Source: Bacillus sp. REN10 (GTDB taxonomy: Bacteria; Bacillota; Bacilli; Bacillales; Domibacillaceae). From it: 64,000 bases of DNA. The notes under the pieces are model-generated. The model did no database searches, was not told where the DNA came from, and saw only the letters and a list, made by a program, of their open reading frames with translations. Every line of letters starts with the position of its first letter. The stretch's first letter is position 1. Positions 48,520-58,608 of this stretch are shown here, one piece after another. The translations under genes were made by a program, and so were the position numbers. The stretch is taken from contig NZ_JADHDW010000002.1 in NCBI RefSeq assembly GCF_016820555.1, forward strand, positions 257,736 to 321,735. Reading direction: 5' to 3'.

Positions 48520-49824
48520 ATGGAGCAAACAGTTAACGTCATAGGTGCTGGTTTAGCAGGAAGTGAGGCTGCGTTTCAAATAGCAGAGAGAGGGATCAAG
48601 GTGCATCTATATGAAATGCGTCCAGTGAAGCAAACTCCTGCTCACCATACGGACAAGTTTGCGGAACTAGTATGTAGTAATTCATTGCGTGCAAATGGAC
48701 TAACAAACGCTGTTGGTGTATTGAAAGAAGAAATGAGACATTTAAACTCTGTCATTATTTCTGCCGCGGATGATTGTGCCGTGCCGGCAGGAGGAGCGTT
48801 AGCTGTCGATCGGCATGAGTTTGCCGCGAAAGTAACAGAACGGGTAAAGAATCATCCGAATGTGACTGTGTTTCATGAAGAAGTGACAGAAATTCCAGAG
48901 GGGATTACTGTTATTGCTACTGGACCGTTGACTAGTCCAGCGTTGTCTCAAAAATTAAAGGAATTGACAGGCGAAGATTATTTGTATTTTTATGATGCAG
49001 CAGCACCTATTCTTGAAAAAGACAGCATAGATATGAATAAGGTATATTTGAAATCTCGTTACGATAAAGGGGAAGCAGCTTATTTAAACTGTCCGATGAC
49101 GGAGGAAGAGTTCGATCGTTTTTATGAGGCATTAATTTCAGCTGAAACCGTTCCTTTAAAAGAGTTTGAAAAGGAAATATTTTTTGAAGGTTGTATGCCA
49201 ATTGAAGTGTTGGCTAAGCGCGGCAAGAAAACAATGCTGTTTGGTCCGATGAAACCTGTCGGCTTGGAAGACCCGAAGACAGGAAAAAGACCTTATGCTG
49301 TTGTGCAGTTAAGACAAGACGATGCAGCAGGGACTTTGTATAATATAGTTGGGTTTCAAACGCACTTAAAATGGGGTCCGCAAAAAGAAGTATTGAGACT
49401 AATTCCAGGTCTTGAGGAAGCAGAAATTGTTCGTTATGGAGTAATGCACAGAAATACATTCATTAATTCTCCAAAAGTATTACAGCCGACTTATCAATTA
49501 AAAGAACAAGATCGTTTATTTTTTGCTGGTCAGATGACCGGAGTTGAGGGCTACGTTGAATCGGCTGCTAGCGGTTTAATTGCGGGAATCAATGCGGCGC
49601 AATTAGCAAAAGGAGAAGAACCATTAATTGCTCCTCCTGAAACAGCGATTGGCAGCATGGCTCGTTATATTACAACAGCGAATGAAAAAAACTTCCAACC
49701 AATGAATGCGAACTTTGGCTTATTTCCTGAACTTCCTGTTAAGATTAGGAATAAAAAAGAGCGCTATGAAGCTCATGCTACTCGAGCATTAGAAAAAATT
49801 CAAACTTTTGTGAAAAGTTTGTAA
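48520..49824 (+). CDS. trmFO: tRNA (uracil-54-C5)-methyltransferase TrmFO, folate-dependent
   Basis: An FAD enzyme that uses methylenetetrahydrofolate to make m5U54 in tRNA; formerly named Gid. 434 residues from ATG 48520 ([17 protein letters not shown]), behind AGGAGG. The FAD loop [10 protein letters not shown] (9–18), [15 protein letters not shown] and [11 protein letters not shown] are family marks, as are [16 protein letters not shown] and [13 protein letters not shown] 52-codon upstream reading runs through the topA terminator and is rejected. Confidence 0.95.
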   Translation: MEQTVNVIGAGLAGSEAAFQIAERGIKVHLYEMRPVKQTPAHHTDKFAELVCSNSLRANGLTNAVGVLKEEMRHLNSVIISAADDCAVPAGGALAVDRHEFAAKVTERVKNHPNVTVFHEEVTEIPEGITVIATGPLTSPALSQKLKELTGEDYLYFYDAAAPILEKDSIDMNKVYLKSRYDKGEAAYLNCPMTEEEFDRFYEALISAETVPLKEFEKEIFFEGCMPIEVLAKRGKKTMLFGPMKPVGLEDPKTGKRPYAVVQLRQDDAAGTLYNIVGFQTHLKWGPQKEVLRLIPGLEEAEIVRYGVMHRNTFINSPKVLQPTYQLKEQDRLFFAGQMTGVEGYVESAASGLIAGINAAQLAKGEEPLIAPPETAIGSMARYITTANEKNFQPMNANFGLFPELPVKIRNKKERYEAHATRALEKIQTFVKSL

Positions 49825-49830
49825 ACTTTG

Positions 49831-49859
49831 TTGCGTGGGTTAAAGTAGTGTGATACTAT
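49831..49859 (+). promoter_or_regulatory. sigma-A promoter of xerC-hslV-hslU-codY
   Basis: TTGCGT (49831–49836) and TACTAT (49854–49859) are exactly 17 bp apart, 25 bp before the xerC ATG. It begins just after the trmFO stop. Confidence 0.72.
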
Positions 49860-49884
49860 GTAGTAGCCTTTGTGGGGTGTGTTC

Positions 49885-50787
49885 ATGTCTACACTTTTCA
49901 ATCATTATTTAAAGGATTTTATTGAATATTTACGGATCGAGAAAAATTACTCTGCTTATACAATAGACGGCTACACTCGAGATATTAATGAATTCTTTTT
50001 GTTCATGAATGAACAAGGAATAGTGACATTAGATCAGGTTGAGTATTTTAACGTGCGTGTGTATTTGACGAAACTTTATGAAAAACGGATGGCCAGGTCA
50101 TCTATTGCCAGAAAAGTCTCCAGCCTGCGAAGCTTTTTTCGTTATTTAGTTCGGGAAAAAGTGGTGAAGGAAAATCCTTTTACTCTTGTTCAACAGGCAA
50201 AAAAAGGGGAAAAGCTACCTTCTTTTTTTTACGAAGAAGAAGTGGAAGAACTTTTTGTAGCATGCGAAGGAGACAGCCCGTTGCAAGTACGTAATAAGGC
50301 ATTGTTAGAATTGCTTTATGCAACGGGGATACGCGTGAGTGAATGTGCAGCAATCGAGTTAAAGGATATTGATTTGGAGATGTCTGTCATGCTTGTTCAT
50401 GGGAAAGGTCAGAAGCAGCGTTATGTACCTTTTGGCAGCTTTGCTCACCAAGCACTCGAAAGATACATATGTGAACAGAGAGAAGGGTTAATGAAATCTG
50501 TCGAAAAGCACGATTATTTATTCGTTAATCATCGAGGAGCTCCATTGACATCGAGAGGAATTCGCTATATATTAACAAAGCTTATGAGCAAGGCTTCGTT
50601 AACAGGTAAGATTCATCCGCATATGTTGCGGCATACCTTTGCTACTCATTTATTAAATAATGGAGCGGATATGAGGACGGTACAGGAATTGCTTGGCCAT
50701 GCTCACTTATCTTCCACTCAAATTTATACACATATCACGAAAGAACATTTACGGAAAACATACGTATCACATCATCCGCGTGCCTAA
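49885..50787 (+). CDS. xerC: tyrosine recombinase XerC (CodV)
   Basis: With XerD it resolves chromosome dimers at dif. 300 residues from ATG 49885 behind GGGGTG. An N-terminal SAM-like DNA-binding domain covers 1–95. The catalytic set is complete: Arg150 (ATGIRVSE), Lys in HGKGQKQRYVPF, His246 and Arg249 (HMLRHTF), His272 (GHAHLSS) and the nucleophile Tyr281. It heads the codV-clpQ-clpY-codY operon of Bacillus rather than marking a mobile element. Confidence 0.95.
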   Translation: MSTLFNHYLKDFIEYLRIEKNYSAYTIDGYTRDINEFFLFMNEQGIVTLDQVEYFNVRVYLTKLYEKRMARSSIARKVSSLRSFFRYLVREKVVKENPFTLVQQAKKGEKLPSFFYEEEVEELFVACEGDSPLQVRNKALLELLYATGIRVSECAAIELKDIDLEMSVMLVHGKGQKQRYVPFGSFAHQALERYICEQREGLMKSVEKHDYLFVNHRGAPLTSRGIRYILTKLMSKASLTGKIHPHMLRHTFATHLLNNGADMRTVQELLGHAHLSSTQIYTHITKEHLRKTYVSHHPRA

Positions 50788-50802
50788 AGGAGGTCTAAAG
50801 CG

Positions 50803-51348
50803 ATGGAACAATTTCATGCAACGACAATATTTGCGGTGCAGCATAAAGGAAAGTGTGCCATGTCCGGAGATGGTCAGGTGACATTTGGAAATGCTGTAGT
50901 CATGAAACATACCGCTAGAAAAGTACGTAAATTATTTAATGGAAAAGTGCTTGCTGGCTTTGCTGGTTCAGTGGCCGATGCTTTTACTCTTTTTGAGTTA
51001 TTTGAAAATCGACTTCAAGAGTACAACGGAAACTTGCAGCGTGCAGCTGTGGAACTTGCGAAAGAGTGGAGATCAGATAAGGTACTGCGCAGGTTAGAAG
51101 CGATGTTGATCGTGATGGATCAATCCAATCTGCTCTTGATTTCTGGCACAGGAGAAGTGATTGAGCCAGATGATGGGATATTAGCGATTGGTTCTGGCGG
51201 TAATTATGCTTTATCTGCTGGGAGAGCATTGAAGAAATTTTCCGGTGAGCATTTAACAGCTAAAGAAATCGCTAAAGCCGCACTTGAAATTGCTGGTGAA
51301 ATATGTGTGTATACGAATGATAAAATCATTGTGGAAGAACTCGACTGA
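50803..51348 (+). CDS. hslV: HslV/ClpQ protease subunit of HslUV
   Basis: The proteolytic core of the two-part ATP-dependent protease HslUV (ClpYQ, CodWX), a relative of the proteasome beta subunit. 181 residues, [17 protein letters not shown], with [31 protein letters not shown] and IGSGGNYAL. The Thr-Thr pair at 7–8 aligns with the mature N-terminus of E. coli HslV, leaving a six-residue leader here. In B. subtilis residue 2 is a Ser reported as the nucleophile. Here it is Glu. The ATG follows AAAGGAGG. Confidence 0.95.
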   Translation: MEQFHATTIFAVQHKGKCAMSGDGQVTFGNAVVMKHTARKVRKLFNGKVLAGFAGSVADAFTLFELFENRLQEYNGNLQRAAVELAKEWRSDKVLRRLEAMLIVMDQSNLLLISGTGEVIEPDDGILAIGSGGNYALSAGRALKKFSGEHLTAKEIAKAALEIAGEICVYTNDKIIVEELD

Positions 51349-51361
51349 GGAGTGAATAAAC

Positions 51362-52774
51362 ATGGACAATAAATCATTACAACTGACACCTAGACAAATT
51401 GTCGAACGTTTGGATCAGTATATTGTTGGGCAAAAAGAGGCAAAAAAAGCGGTAGCGGTTGCGTTGCGAAATCGTTATCGCCGCAGCTTATTGCATGAAA
51501 AAATACGTGATGAAGTCATTCCTAAAAATATATTAATGATCGGCCCAACAGGAGTAGGTAAAACAGAAATTGCTCGTCGAATGGCTAAATTATCTGGAGC
51601 TCCTTTTGTAAAGGTAGAAGCGACAAAGTTCACAGAAGTTGGCTATGTTGGGCGCGATGTCGAATCCATGGTTCGTGACTTAGTGGAAACCGCTGTTAGA
51701 GTGGTCAAAGAGGAGCGGATCCAAGCTGTGCAGGAACCTGCAAAAGTCGCAGCTAATAAACGGTTAGTTGAGTTATTAGTGCCCTCAAAAAAGAAAACCG
51801 CTACGGTGAAAAACCCCTTTGAAATGCTGTTTGGCGGAAATGGGAATCAAGTAGATGCGAATCCGGATGATTCTTCAGAAGAAGTCACTATTCGGGAACA
51901 GCGAAGAACACTGGCTGATCGACTAGCACGTGGTGAGATGGAAGAGGAAATGGTAACCATTGAAGTGGAAGAACAGCCTCCTTCGATGTTTGATATGTTC
52001 CAAGGCTCAGGTATGGAACAAATGGGAATGAATATGCAAGATGCACTTGGCAGTTTAATGCCTAAAAAGAAAAAGAAAAGAAAATTGACGGTGAAAGAAG
52101 CGCGCAAAGTATTAACGATGGAAGAAGCACAAAAGCTTATTGATATGGATGATGTAACGCAGGAAGCCGTGAATCGTGCGGAACAAACAGGGATCATTTT
52201 TATTGATGAAATCGATAAAGTAGCTGCTAAAGGTGCGGCCTCATCATCGGGAAGTGTCTCAAGAGAAGGAGTGCAAAGAGACATTTTACCAATTGTTGAA
52301 GGATCAACAGTTGTTACTAAATATGGCTCCATCAAAACGGACTTTATTCTGTTTATTGCAGCAGGAGCTTTTCATATGTCAAAACCATCCGATTTAATTC
52401 CTGAGCTCCAAGGGCGTTTTCCTATTCGTGTCGAATTACAAAAACTAGCTGTTGAAGATTTTGTTCGAATACTTATCGAACCGGATCATGCATTATTAAA
52501 GCAATATCATGCATTATTGGAAACAGAAGGTATAGAAATTGAATTTTCTGACGATGCTATTCGTAGAATTGCTGAGATTGCCTTTGAAGTCAATCAAAAC
52601 ACGGATAATATCGGTGCTCGCAGACTTCATACGATTATGGAAAAGTTGCTTGAAGATTTATCCTTCGAAGCTCCTGATATTACATTGGAGAAGATCACCA
52701 TTACCTCTCAGTATGTTAATGAGAAGCTAGAGGTAATTTCACGTAATAAAGACTTAAGTCAATTTATATTATGA
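51362..52774 (+). CDS. hslU: HslU/ClpY ATPase subunit
   Basis: The AAA+ unfoldase that feeds HslV. 470 residues. Walker [10 protein letters not shown] (61–69) and [16 protein letters not shown] are followed by the helical I domain (about 110–245), then Walker B FIDEIDK (Asp282, Glu283). The sensor region lies in [12 protein letters not shown] near 420, and the C-terminal LSQFIL tail is the type that docks into HslV. It starts 13 bp after hslV. codY follows after 102 bp. Confidence 0.96.
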   Translation: MDNKSLQLTPRQIVERLDQYIVGQKEAKKAVAVALRNRYRRSLLHEKIRDEVIPKNILMIGPTGVGKTEIARRMAKLSGAPFVKVEATKFTEVGYVGRDVESMVRDLVETAVRVVKEERIQAVQEPAKVAANKRLVELLVPSKKKTATVKNPFEMLFGGNGNQVDANPDDSSEEVTIREQRRTLADRLARGEMEEEMVTIEVEEQPPSMFDMFQGSGMEQMGMNMQDALGSLMPKKKKKRKLTVKEARKVLTMEEAQKLIDMDDVTQEAVNRAEQTGIIFIDEIDKVAAKGAASSSGSVSREGVQRDILPIVEGSTVVTKYGSIKTDFILFIAAGAFHMSKPSDLIPELQGRFPIRVELQKLAVEDFVRILIEPDHALLKQYHALLETEGIEIEFSDDAIRRIAEIAFEVNQNTDNIGARRLHTIMEKLLEDLSFEAPDITLEKITITSQYVNEKLEVISRNKDLSQFIL

Positions 52775-52876
52775 TGTTTCAAAATACTCATAATAAGGGT
52801 AATATGAACTGTATGTAAAAAATGAAGTACTAGGATCGACTGTACAGTATTCAGTCACTTGTAGGAGGATTTAATT

Positions 52877-53656
52877 ATGAATTTATTAGATAAAACAAGA
52901 AAGATTAATAAAATGCTGCAAAATGCTGCTGGGAAGTCAGTGAATTTCAAAGAAATGGCAGAGTCTTTATCTGAAGTTATTGAAGCAAACATTTTCGTTG
53001 TTAGCCGTCGTGGTAAATTGTTAGGGTTTGGTGTGAATCAACAAATCGAGAATGAGCGCATGAAGAAAATGTTAGCTGAGCGTCAATTCCCTGAAGAGTA
53101 CACAAAAAACCTTTTTAATATTCAAGAAACTTCTTCAAATTTAGATGTAAACAGTGAGTATACGGCATTTCCTATCGAAAATAAAGAACTATTTAAAAAT
53201 GGCTATACGACTATTGTTCCAATCAGCGGTGCTGGAGAACGTTTAGGAACTTTAGTTCTTGCCCGTCTTGAAGAACAATTCCATGAAGATGATCTGATTT
53301 TAGCAGAATATGGTGCAACGGTAGTAGGAATGGAAATTCTTCGCGAGAAAGCAGAAGAGATTGAAGAGGAAGCAAGAAGCAAAGCAGTTGTTCAGATGGC
53401 TATTAGTTCATTATCTTATAGTGAATTAGAAGCGATTGAGCACATTTTTGAAGAATTAGATGGGAAAGAAGGTTTGCTAGTGGCATCTAAAATTGCTGAC
53501 CGGGTAGGTATTACACGTTCAGTGATTGTGAATGCGCTTCGTAAATTAGAAAGTGCTGGTGTGATCGAATCTCGCTCATTAGGTATGAAGGGAACATATA
53601 TTAAAGTGCTAAACGACAAGTTTTTAATGGAGCTCGAAAAATTAAAATCAAACTAA
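52877..53656 (+). CDS. codY: GTP- and branched-chain amino acid-sensing repressor CodY
   Basis: A global regulator that represses amino acid transport, catabolism, competence and motility genes in rich conditions. 259 residues, as in B. subtilis. The N-terminal GAF domain (about 1–155) binds Ile, Leu and Val. A linker follows, then a winged HTH near 203–222 ([20 protein letters not shown]) and [13 protein letters not shown]. The ATG is behind GGAGG. In B. subtilis CodY also controls the flagellar promoter just downstream. Confidence 0.96.
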   Translation: MNLLDKTRKINKMLQNAAGKSVNFKEMAESLSEVIEANIFVVSRRGKLLGFGVNQQIENERMKKMLAERQFPEEYTKNLFNIQETSSNLDVNSEYTAFPIENKELFKNGYTTIVPISGAGERLGTLVLARLEEQFHEDDLILAEYGATVVGMEILREKAEEIEEEARSKAVVQMAISSLSYSELEAIEHIFEELDGKEGLLVASKIADRVGITRSVIVNALRKLESAGVIESRSLGMKGTYIKVLNDKFLMELEKLKSN

Positions 53657-53671
53657 TATAATAAATAGAAT

Positions 53672-53704
53672 AAAAAACCACCTGTAAAAAACAGGTGGTT
53701 TTTT
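53672..53704. terminator. intrinsic terminator after codY
   Basis: AAACCACCTGT and ACAGGTGGTTT (to 53701) are perfect complements around five A residues, with an A run before and a T run after. It ends the xerC-codY unit. Confidence 0.92.
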
Positions 53705-53989
53705 ATTGGATTTTACTAAATTTGTGCTTTTTATCATTTGTTGTTTATAGGAATTTGTGATTAAATAAGGATATATGATTCCAAAAAAATGGGTTTATTA
53801 TACCTAATGTCCTAAATCTAAGTTCTCGTATATTGTTTTTAAAAAAAAAATAATAATTTTTGTGAATTATAATGTGAAAACATCATATTTGTAGTATATT
53901 TATTGACATAATTTTTAAATGTAATTGTCTAAATATACGTAAATACGTCGAATTTATATCATAAAATCATAAAGTTGGAGTGATGGTAA
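53705..53989 (+). promoter_or_regulatory. AT-rich fla/che operon control region
   Basis: The gap between codY and flgB is the longest in the window (333 bp including the codY terminator) and holds no gene. A TTGACA stands at 53903–53908, but the -10 at normal spacing is poor (TGTCTA at 53926–53931). A TAAA at 53930–53933 followed by GTCGAATT at 53947 is only a loose sigma-D-like match. ATTTTTGTGAATT near 53855–53868 is a weak CodY-box-like sequence. I place the fla/che promoter here from the known B. subtilis layout. Confidence 0.4.
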
Positions 53990-54382
53990 GTGAATTTATT
54001 TGGTGGGTCTTTCGTATCCTTAGAGAAAGGATTGAATTATTCAGCACTGAAGCAAAAAACGTTGGCAAATAATATTGCTAATGCGGATACACCTAACTAT
54101 AAAGCAAAAGATGTGAGTTTTAAAAAAGTGTTTGCTGAGACGATCAGTGAGCAAATAACAGCTAATCGCACAGATTTTCGTCATTTTGAATTTCAATCAA
54201 GCGGTCAGCATCCTGCTATTGTGACGAAACAAAATGTGTCTTACAACCAAAATGGCAATAGTGTAGATGTGGATAAAGAAATGTCGGATTTAGCGACCAA
54301 TCAAATCTATTTTAATGCGCTTGCTGATCGAATGGCTGGGAAGTTTACTTCTCTTACAAATGTAATTAAAGGAGGAAAGTAA
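53990..54382 (+). CDS. flgB: flagellar basal-body rod protein FlgB
   Basis: A proximal rod subunit exported by the flagellar type III system. 130 residues with the rod-family N-terminus ALKQKTLANNIANADTPNYKAKDV (about 19–42) and the C-terminal helix typical of axial proteins. The start is GTG 53990 behind GGAGTGATGG. It is the first gene of the fla/che operon and lies one base before flgC. Confidence 0.94.
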   Translation: MNLFGGSFVSLEKGLNYSALKQKTLANNIANADTPNYKAKDVSFKKVFAETISEQITANRTDFRHFEFQSSGQHPAIVTKQNVSYNQNGNSVDVDKEMSDLATNQIYFNALADRMAGKFTSLTNVIKGGK

Positions 54383-54383
54383 C

Positions 54384-54842
54384 ATGTCCATGTTCCAAAG
54401 CATGAACATTACTTCATCAGCTTTAACAGCTCAAAGATTAAGAATGGATGTCGTTTCTTCTAATATGGCTAATATGGAGTCTACTCGTGCAAAATTAGTA
54501 GATGGGAAATGGCAGCCATATCAACGGAAGTCTGTTGTGTTACAGCCAAAACAAGGGCAGTTTGCTAATTTTTTGCATAAAGCGATGGGCAAGCAAATAA
54601 ATGGTGTAGGCGATGGAGTGAAAGTGACTAAAATTATTGATGATAACGTCACTCCTTATAAAATGATTTATGATCCAAGCCATCCGGATGCGAATGAGGA
54701 AGGGTATGTACAAATGCCTAATGTAGATCCATTAAGAGAAATGGTAGATTTGATGTCTGCGACAAGGTCGTATGAGGCTAATGTAACAGTATTCAATTCA
54801 TCTAAGTCGATGATGATGAAAGCGTTAGAAATCGGGAAATAA
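54384..54842 (+). CDS. flgC: flagellar basal-body rod protein FlgC
   Basis: A rod subunit of 152 residues. The N-terminal axial motif is SALTAQRLRMDVVSSNMANMESTR (about 12–35). The C-terminal DPLREMVDLMSATRSYEANV is the characteristic rod helix. The ATG follows GGAGG and the gene starts two bases after the flgB stop, so the two are coupled. Confidence 0.95.
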   Translation: MSMFQSMNITSSALTAQRLRMDVVSSNMANMESTRAKLVDGKWQPYQRKSVVLQPKQGQFANFLHKAMGKQINGVGDGVKVTKIIDDNVTPYKMIYDPSHPDANEEGYVQMPNVDPLREMVDLMSATRSYEANVTVFNSSKSMMMKALEIGK

Positions 54843-54856
54843 TGGAGGTTAAATGA

Positions 54857-55165
54857 ATGGCTATCGAATCGATTCAGGGAGTGTCCCCTTTTATAAAAAC
54901 AAATGCGATAGACAGTAGTAAAAAAGTTTCACCCAGTGAAGCACAAGAGAGTTTTGCTAGTGTGCTTAAGAACTCAATTAATGAATTGAATAAATCAGAG
55001 ACAAAATCAACACAAATGACGGATAAATTAATTCGTGGAGAAAATGTTGATCTTCATCAAGTACTCATCGCAAGTCAAAAAGCAAGTATTTCTATGCAAC
55101 TGACAATGGAAGTAAGAAATAAAGTAGTTGAAGCTTATCAAGAGATCATGAGAATGCAAATGTAA
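54857..55165 (+). CDS. fliE: flagellar hook–basal body protein FliE
   Basis: A 102-residue junction protein connecting the MS ring to the rod. It contains ESFASVLKNSINELN and the conserved C-terminal ISMQLTMEVRNKVVEAYQEIMRMQM-type helix. The ATG is behind GGAGG. It lies between flgC and fliF in the usual order. Confidence 0.94.
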   Translation: MAIESIQGVSPFIKTNAIDSSKKVSPSEAQESFASVLKNSINELNKSETKSTQMTDKLIRGENVDLHQVLIASQKASISMQLTMEVRNKVVEAYQEIMRMQM

Positions 55166-55214
55166 TAGAATATAAAAAATTTGCAATTAGCAGTGAATTA
55201 ACCGGGGGATTGTG

Positions 55215-56804
55215 ATGAATGATAAATTTAGTCAGCAAGTAAATCGAGTGAAAGAATACTGGAATAGCCGAACGAAAAAGCAAAAAATCATAGGTATAAG
55301 CGCTTTTTTACTGTTTGTCACAGCTATTACTGTAACAGTCCTTCTTGCAACGAAAAAGAATATGGTTCCACTATATAGTGATCTTTCCCCGACTGAGATT
55401 GGAGCAATTAAGGAAAATCTAGATGGGCGAGGAGTTAAATATGAGATCACGGAAGGTGGAACAGGAATTCTTGTTCCGCAAGAAGCAGTAGACACCTTAA
55501 AAGTGGATCTGGCGGCTGAAGGACTCCCGAAATCAGGAAATATTGATTATAGTTTCTTTAGTGAAAATGCCGGTTTTGGGATGACAGATAACGAGTTTAA
55601 CATCATGAAGATTGATGCTATGCAGACTGAATTAGCTCAGCTCATGACAGGAATTGAAGGGGTACGAGATGCAAAAGTAATGATCACTCTCCCTGAAAAA
55701 GATGTATTTATTAAGGAGAATGGAGAAAAAGCCTCTGCGTCAGTCGTATTAAATACCGAACCAGGATATCAGTTTGATGAAAAGCAAATTAAGTCCTTGT
55801 ATCATTTAGTGTCTAAAAGCGTACCGAATTTACCGACAGAAAATATCGTGATTATGAACCAAAACTTCGAATACTTTGATATTCAAAATGGGGATTCATT
55901 ATCTGGAAATAGCCTTGTTCAGCAAATGGATGTGAAAAGGCAAATTGAACGCGATATCCAGCGTCAAGTTCAAAATATGCTCGGCACGTTAATGGGACAA
56001 GGGAAAGTGGTCGCATCCGTTACGGCCGATATTGACTTTACACAAGAAAAAAGAGAAGAGAATCTTGTTACTCCTGTAGATGAAGACAACATGGAAGGCA
56101 TTCAAATCAGTGCTCAACGGATTACAGAAACGTTTACCGGTAATGGGACGCCTGCTGGTGGTGTTCCGCAAGGAGAAGATCCTGCTGATGCACTCGGCTC
56201 TACTTACATGCAAGGGGCCGGAGAATCAGGAGATTACGAACGAACAGAAGAGACCATTAATAATGAAGTGAATCGCATTCGTAAAGTGATTACCGAAAGC
56301 CCTTATAAAATTAGAGATTTAGGTATTCAAGTGATGGTGGAACCGCCTAAATCAAACGATCCTGACTCACTTCCGCAAGAGCGGGTAGATGATATTGAAC
56401 AAATGCTTGGAACGATCGTTCGCACATCTATTGACAAAGGGTATGGAGAAGCACTTACTGATCAAGACGTAGAGGATAAAATTTCTGTTTCTGTTCAGCC
56501 ATTTAAAGGAAAGGTTGATTTTAAAGAGGAAGCTCAGCCTTTACTACCTTGGTGGGCTTATGTTATTGGTGGAATTTTATTAGCTGTGATTGGTTTGTTA
56601 ATTTTCCTAATGATTCGCTCGCGTAGAAATGAAGAGGATGACGAGGAAGAGTTGGAAGACAGGTTAGAACTTCCAGAGACGATTGCTGACATTGAACAAA
56701 TAACAGATGAAGGATCTGTGAAAAGAAAACAATTGGAGAAAATGGCAAAAGATAAACCGGAAGAATTCGCTAAATTACTACGATCATGGTTATCAGAGGA
56801 TTAG
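55215..56804 (+). CDS. fliF: flagellar MS-ring protein FliF
   Basis: It forms the membrane ring on which the flagellum is built. 529 residues from ATG 55215 behind GGGGGAT; a GTG one codon upstream is the alternative. Membrane helices lie at about 23–46 and 446–470, flanking the large external ring-building region with DLSPTEIGAIKENL and SVTADIDFTQEK. The acidic C-terminal tail (EEDDEEELEDRLE and the last 30 residues) binds FliG. Confidence 0.95.
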   Translation: MNDKFSQQVNRVKEYWNSRTKKQKIIGISAFLLFVTAITVTVLLATKKNMVPLYSDLSPTEIGAIKENLDGRGVKYEITEGGTGILVPQEAVDTLKVDLAAEGLPKSGNIDYSFFSENAGFGMTDNEFNIMKIDAMQTELAQLMTGIEGVRDAKVMITLPEKDVFIKENGEKASASVVLNTEPGYQFDEKQIKSLYHLVSKSVPNLPTENIVIMNQNFEYFDIQNGDSLSGNSLVQQMDVKRQIERDIQRQVQNMLGTLMGQGKVVASVTADIDFTQEKREENLVTPVDEDNMEGIQISAQRITETFTGNGTPAGGVPQGEDPADALGSTYMQGAGESGDYERTEETINNEVNRIRKVITESPYKIRDLGIQVMVEPPKSNDPDSLPQERVDDIEQMLGTIVRTSIDKGYGEALTDQDVEDKISVSVQPFKGKVDFKEEAQPLLPWWAYVIGGILLAVIGLLIFLMIRSRRNEEDDEEELEDRLELPETIADIEQITDEGSVKRKQLEKMAKDKPEEFAKLLRSWLSED

Positions 56805-56816
56805 GAGGGGTTGGAT

Positions 56817-57830
56817 GTGGTCGTGAGAGACAAAAAATTAACAGGTAAACAAAAAGCAGCCATTCTTCTTATTTCTCTTGGTCCTGACGTCTCTGCGTCA
56901 GTATATAAGCATTTGTCTGAAGAGGAGATCGAACGTTTAACTTTAGAGATTTCTGGGGTTAAGAAGGTTGAATCGGAAGTAAAAGAAGAAGTATTTGAAG
57001 AGTTTCATAACATTGCGCTGGCCCAAGACTATATTAGTCAAGGTGGAATTGGTTATGCCAAAACCGTTTTAGAGAAAGCTCTTGGGAAAGACCAAGCGCA
57101 AATGATTATTAATCGGCTAACGTCTTCCTTGCAAGTCAGACCTTTTGATTTTGCAAGGAAAGCGGATGCTAGCCAAATATTGAACTTTATTCAAAATGAA
57201 CATCCGCAAACAATCGCTTTAATTTTATCTTATTTAGATCCGCAACAAGCAGGCCAGATTTTATCTGAGCTGCCTCAAGACATGCAAGCGGATATTGCTA
57301 AACGGATTGCTATTATGGATAGCACATCTCCTGAAATTATTAATGAAGTGGAAGCGATTCTTGAGAGAAAGTTAAGTGCAACGGTGACTCAAGACTATAC
57401 ACAGACGGGCGGAGTAGAAGCGGTTGTCGAAGTATTGAATGGGGTAGATCGTTCAACGGAGAAAACGATTTTGGATGCGCTTGAAATTCAAGATCCAGAA
57501 TTAGCAGAAGAAATTAAGAAACGTATGTTTGTCTTTGAAGATATTGTTACGTTGGATAACCGATCTATTCAGCGTGTTATTCGCGATTGTGAAAACGAAG
57601 ATTTATTGCTTTCTCTAAAAGTATCTAGCGAAGAAGTGAAAGATGTCGTATTCCGCAATATGTCTAAACGGATGGTTGATACCTTTAAAGAAGAGATGGA
57701 GTATATGGGGCCTGTTCGTCTCCGTGATGTAGAAGAATCTCAATCCCGCATTGTAGCTACTATTCGTAGACTAGAAGAAGCTGGTGAAATTATCATCGCG
57801 CGTGGCGGAGGGGATGATATTATTGTCTAG
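56817..57830 (+). CDS. fliG: flagellar motor switch protein FliG
   Basis: The rotor component that meets the stator. 337 residues. The N-terminal domain starts near KLTGKQKAAIL. The middle EHPQTIALILSYL (EHPQ motif) follows, then the C-terminal torque helix with charged residues ending GGGDDIIV. The start is GTG 56817, eight bases after AGGAGG. A TTG two codons upstream touches that site and is unlikely. B. subtilis FliG is 338 residues. Confidence 0.95.
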   Translation: MVVRDKKLTGKQKAAILLISLGPDVSASVYKHLSEEEIERLTLEISGVKKVESEVKEEVFEEFHNIALAQDYISQGGIGYAKTVLEKALGKDQAQMIINRLTSSLQVRPFDFARKADASQILNFIQNEHPQTIALILSYLDPQQAGQILSELPQDMQADIAKRIAIMDSTSPEIINEVEAILERKLSATVTQDYTQTGGVEAVVEVLNGVDRSTEKTILDALEIQDPELAEEIKKRMFVFEDIVTLDNRSIQRVIRDCENEDLLLSLKVSSEEVKDVVFRNMSKRMVDTFKEEMEYMGPVRLRDVEESQSRIVATIRRLEEAGEIIIARGGGDDIIV

Positions 57831-58608
57831 GCTAATTAAATCTCAGCGAACAGAAATACAAATAGAATCCGAAAAAATAATTGAAATAAAAGTCATTCAG
57901 TCAGAGAAAGAATTGGACACAGAACAACAGAAAGCAGAAAGTCAGCAAACGGCTTGGTTAGAAGCAGAAAAGCAGAAAAAATTAGATGAAGCCTATATAG
58001 AGGCCAATTCAATGATCCAACAAGCCAGAGAAGAAAGTGAAAAAATTCGAACGCAAGTGAATGAAGAAAAGCAAGCCTGGGATGAAGAAAAAAAACGATT
58101 AATAGCGGAAGCTCATGAGGAAGGTGTAACAGTCGGCATTCAAGAAGGCCAGCAATTGGGCTACAGTGAATACGAACAACTAATTAAAGCAGCGAAACAA
58201 ACGGTAGCTAGTTCGCAGCAAGAATATCAAAATAATGTACAGCAAGCAGAAAAGACGATTGTACATTTAGCTATGCAAGTCGCTGAGAAAGTGTTGCGAC
58301 AGGTAGTAAAGGAGCAACCAAACACATTCCTTCCTGTTGTCCAACAAGCGTTAAAGGAAGTATATGACCAAAGAGAAATTCAAATTCATGTTCACCCTAT
58401 TCATTACCCGCTTGTTGTTGAACAAAAAGCAGAACTTGAAGCGATGTTTCCTGTCGATACGCTTGTTTACATTTATCCGAATGAGGAGCTTCAAGAAAAC
58501 GGCTGTTACATTGATACGAAACAAGGAAGAATTGATGTTGGAATTGATAGTCAGCTATGGCAGTTAAGAACACAACTATTCGAACTTCTTGAAGGTGAAA
58601 AGCAGTGA
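57814..58608 (+). CDS. fliH: flagellar export ATPase regulator FliH
   Basis: A negative regulator and stalk of the FliI ATPase. 264 residues. The N-terminal MILLSRLIKSQ is followed by a long Glu/Lys/Gln coiled coil (about 20–150) and a globular C-terminus with AMQVAEKVLRQVV. The start is placed at ATG 57814 because it lines up with the B. subtilis N-terminus. This overlaps fliG by 17 bp, with GGAGG very close. A TTG at 57823 has better spacing and is a real alternative. Confidence 0.88.
   Translation: MILLSRLIKSQRTEIQIESEKIIEIKVIQSEKELDTEQQKAESQQTAWLEAEKQKKLDEAYIEANSMIQQAREESEKIRTQVNEEKQAWDEEKKRLIAEAHEEGVTVGIQEGQQLGYSEYEQLIKAAKQTVASSQQEYQNNVQQAEKTIVHLAMQVAEKVLRQVVKEQPNTFLPVVQQALKEVYDQREIQIHVHPIHYPLVVEQKAELEAMFPVDTLVYIYPNEELQENGCYIDTKQGRIDVGIDSQLWQLRTQLFELLEGEKQ

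Noticed and set aside
49885-50787. Tyrosine recombinase as a sign of an integrated mobile element
   Set aside because: It is the XerC/CodV housekeeping recombinase in its standard operon with hslV, hslU and codY. No attachment repeats or cargo genes are near it.
51847-52335. 162-codon minus-strand frame inside hslU
   Set aside because: The composition is Ser- and Ile-rich, as expected from the reverse of acidic and Lys-rich codons. It matches no family I know and is covered by the conserved hslU.
56811-56816. TTG start for fliG two codons before the chosen GTG
   Set aside because: It lies only two bases after the AGGAGG site, too close for initiation. GTG 56817 has a spacing of eight.
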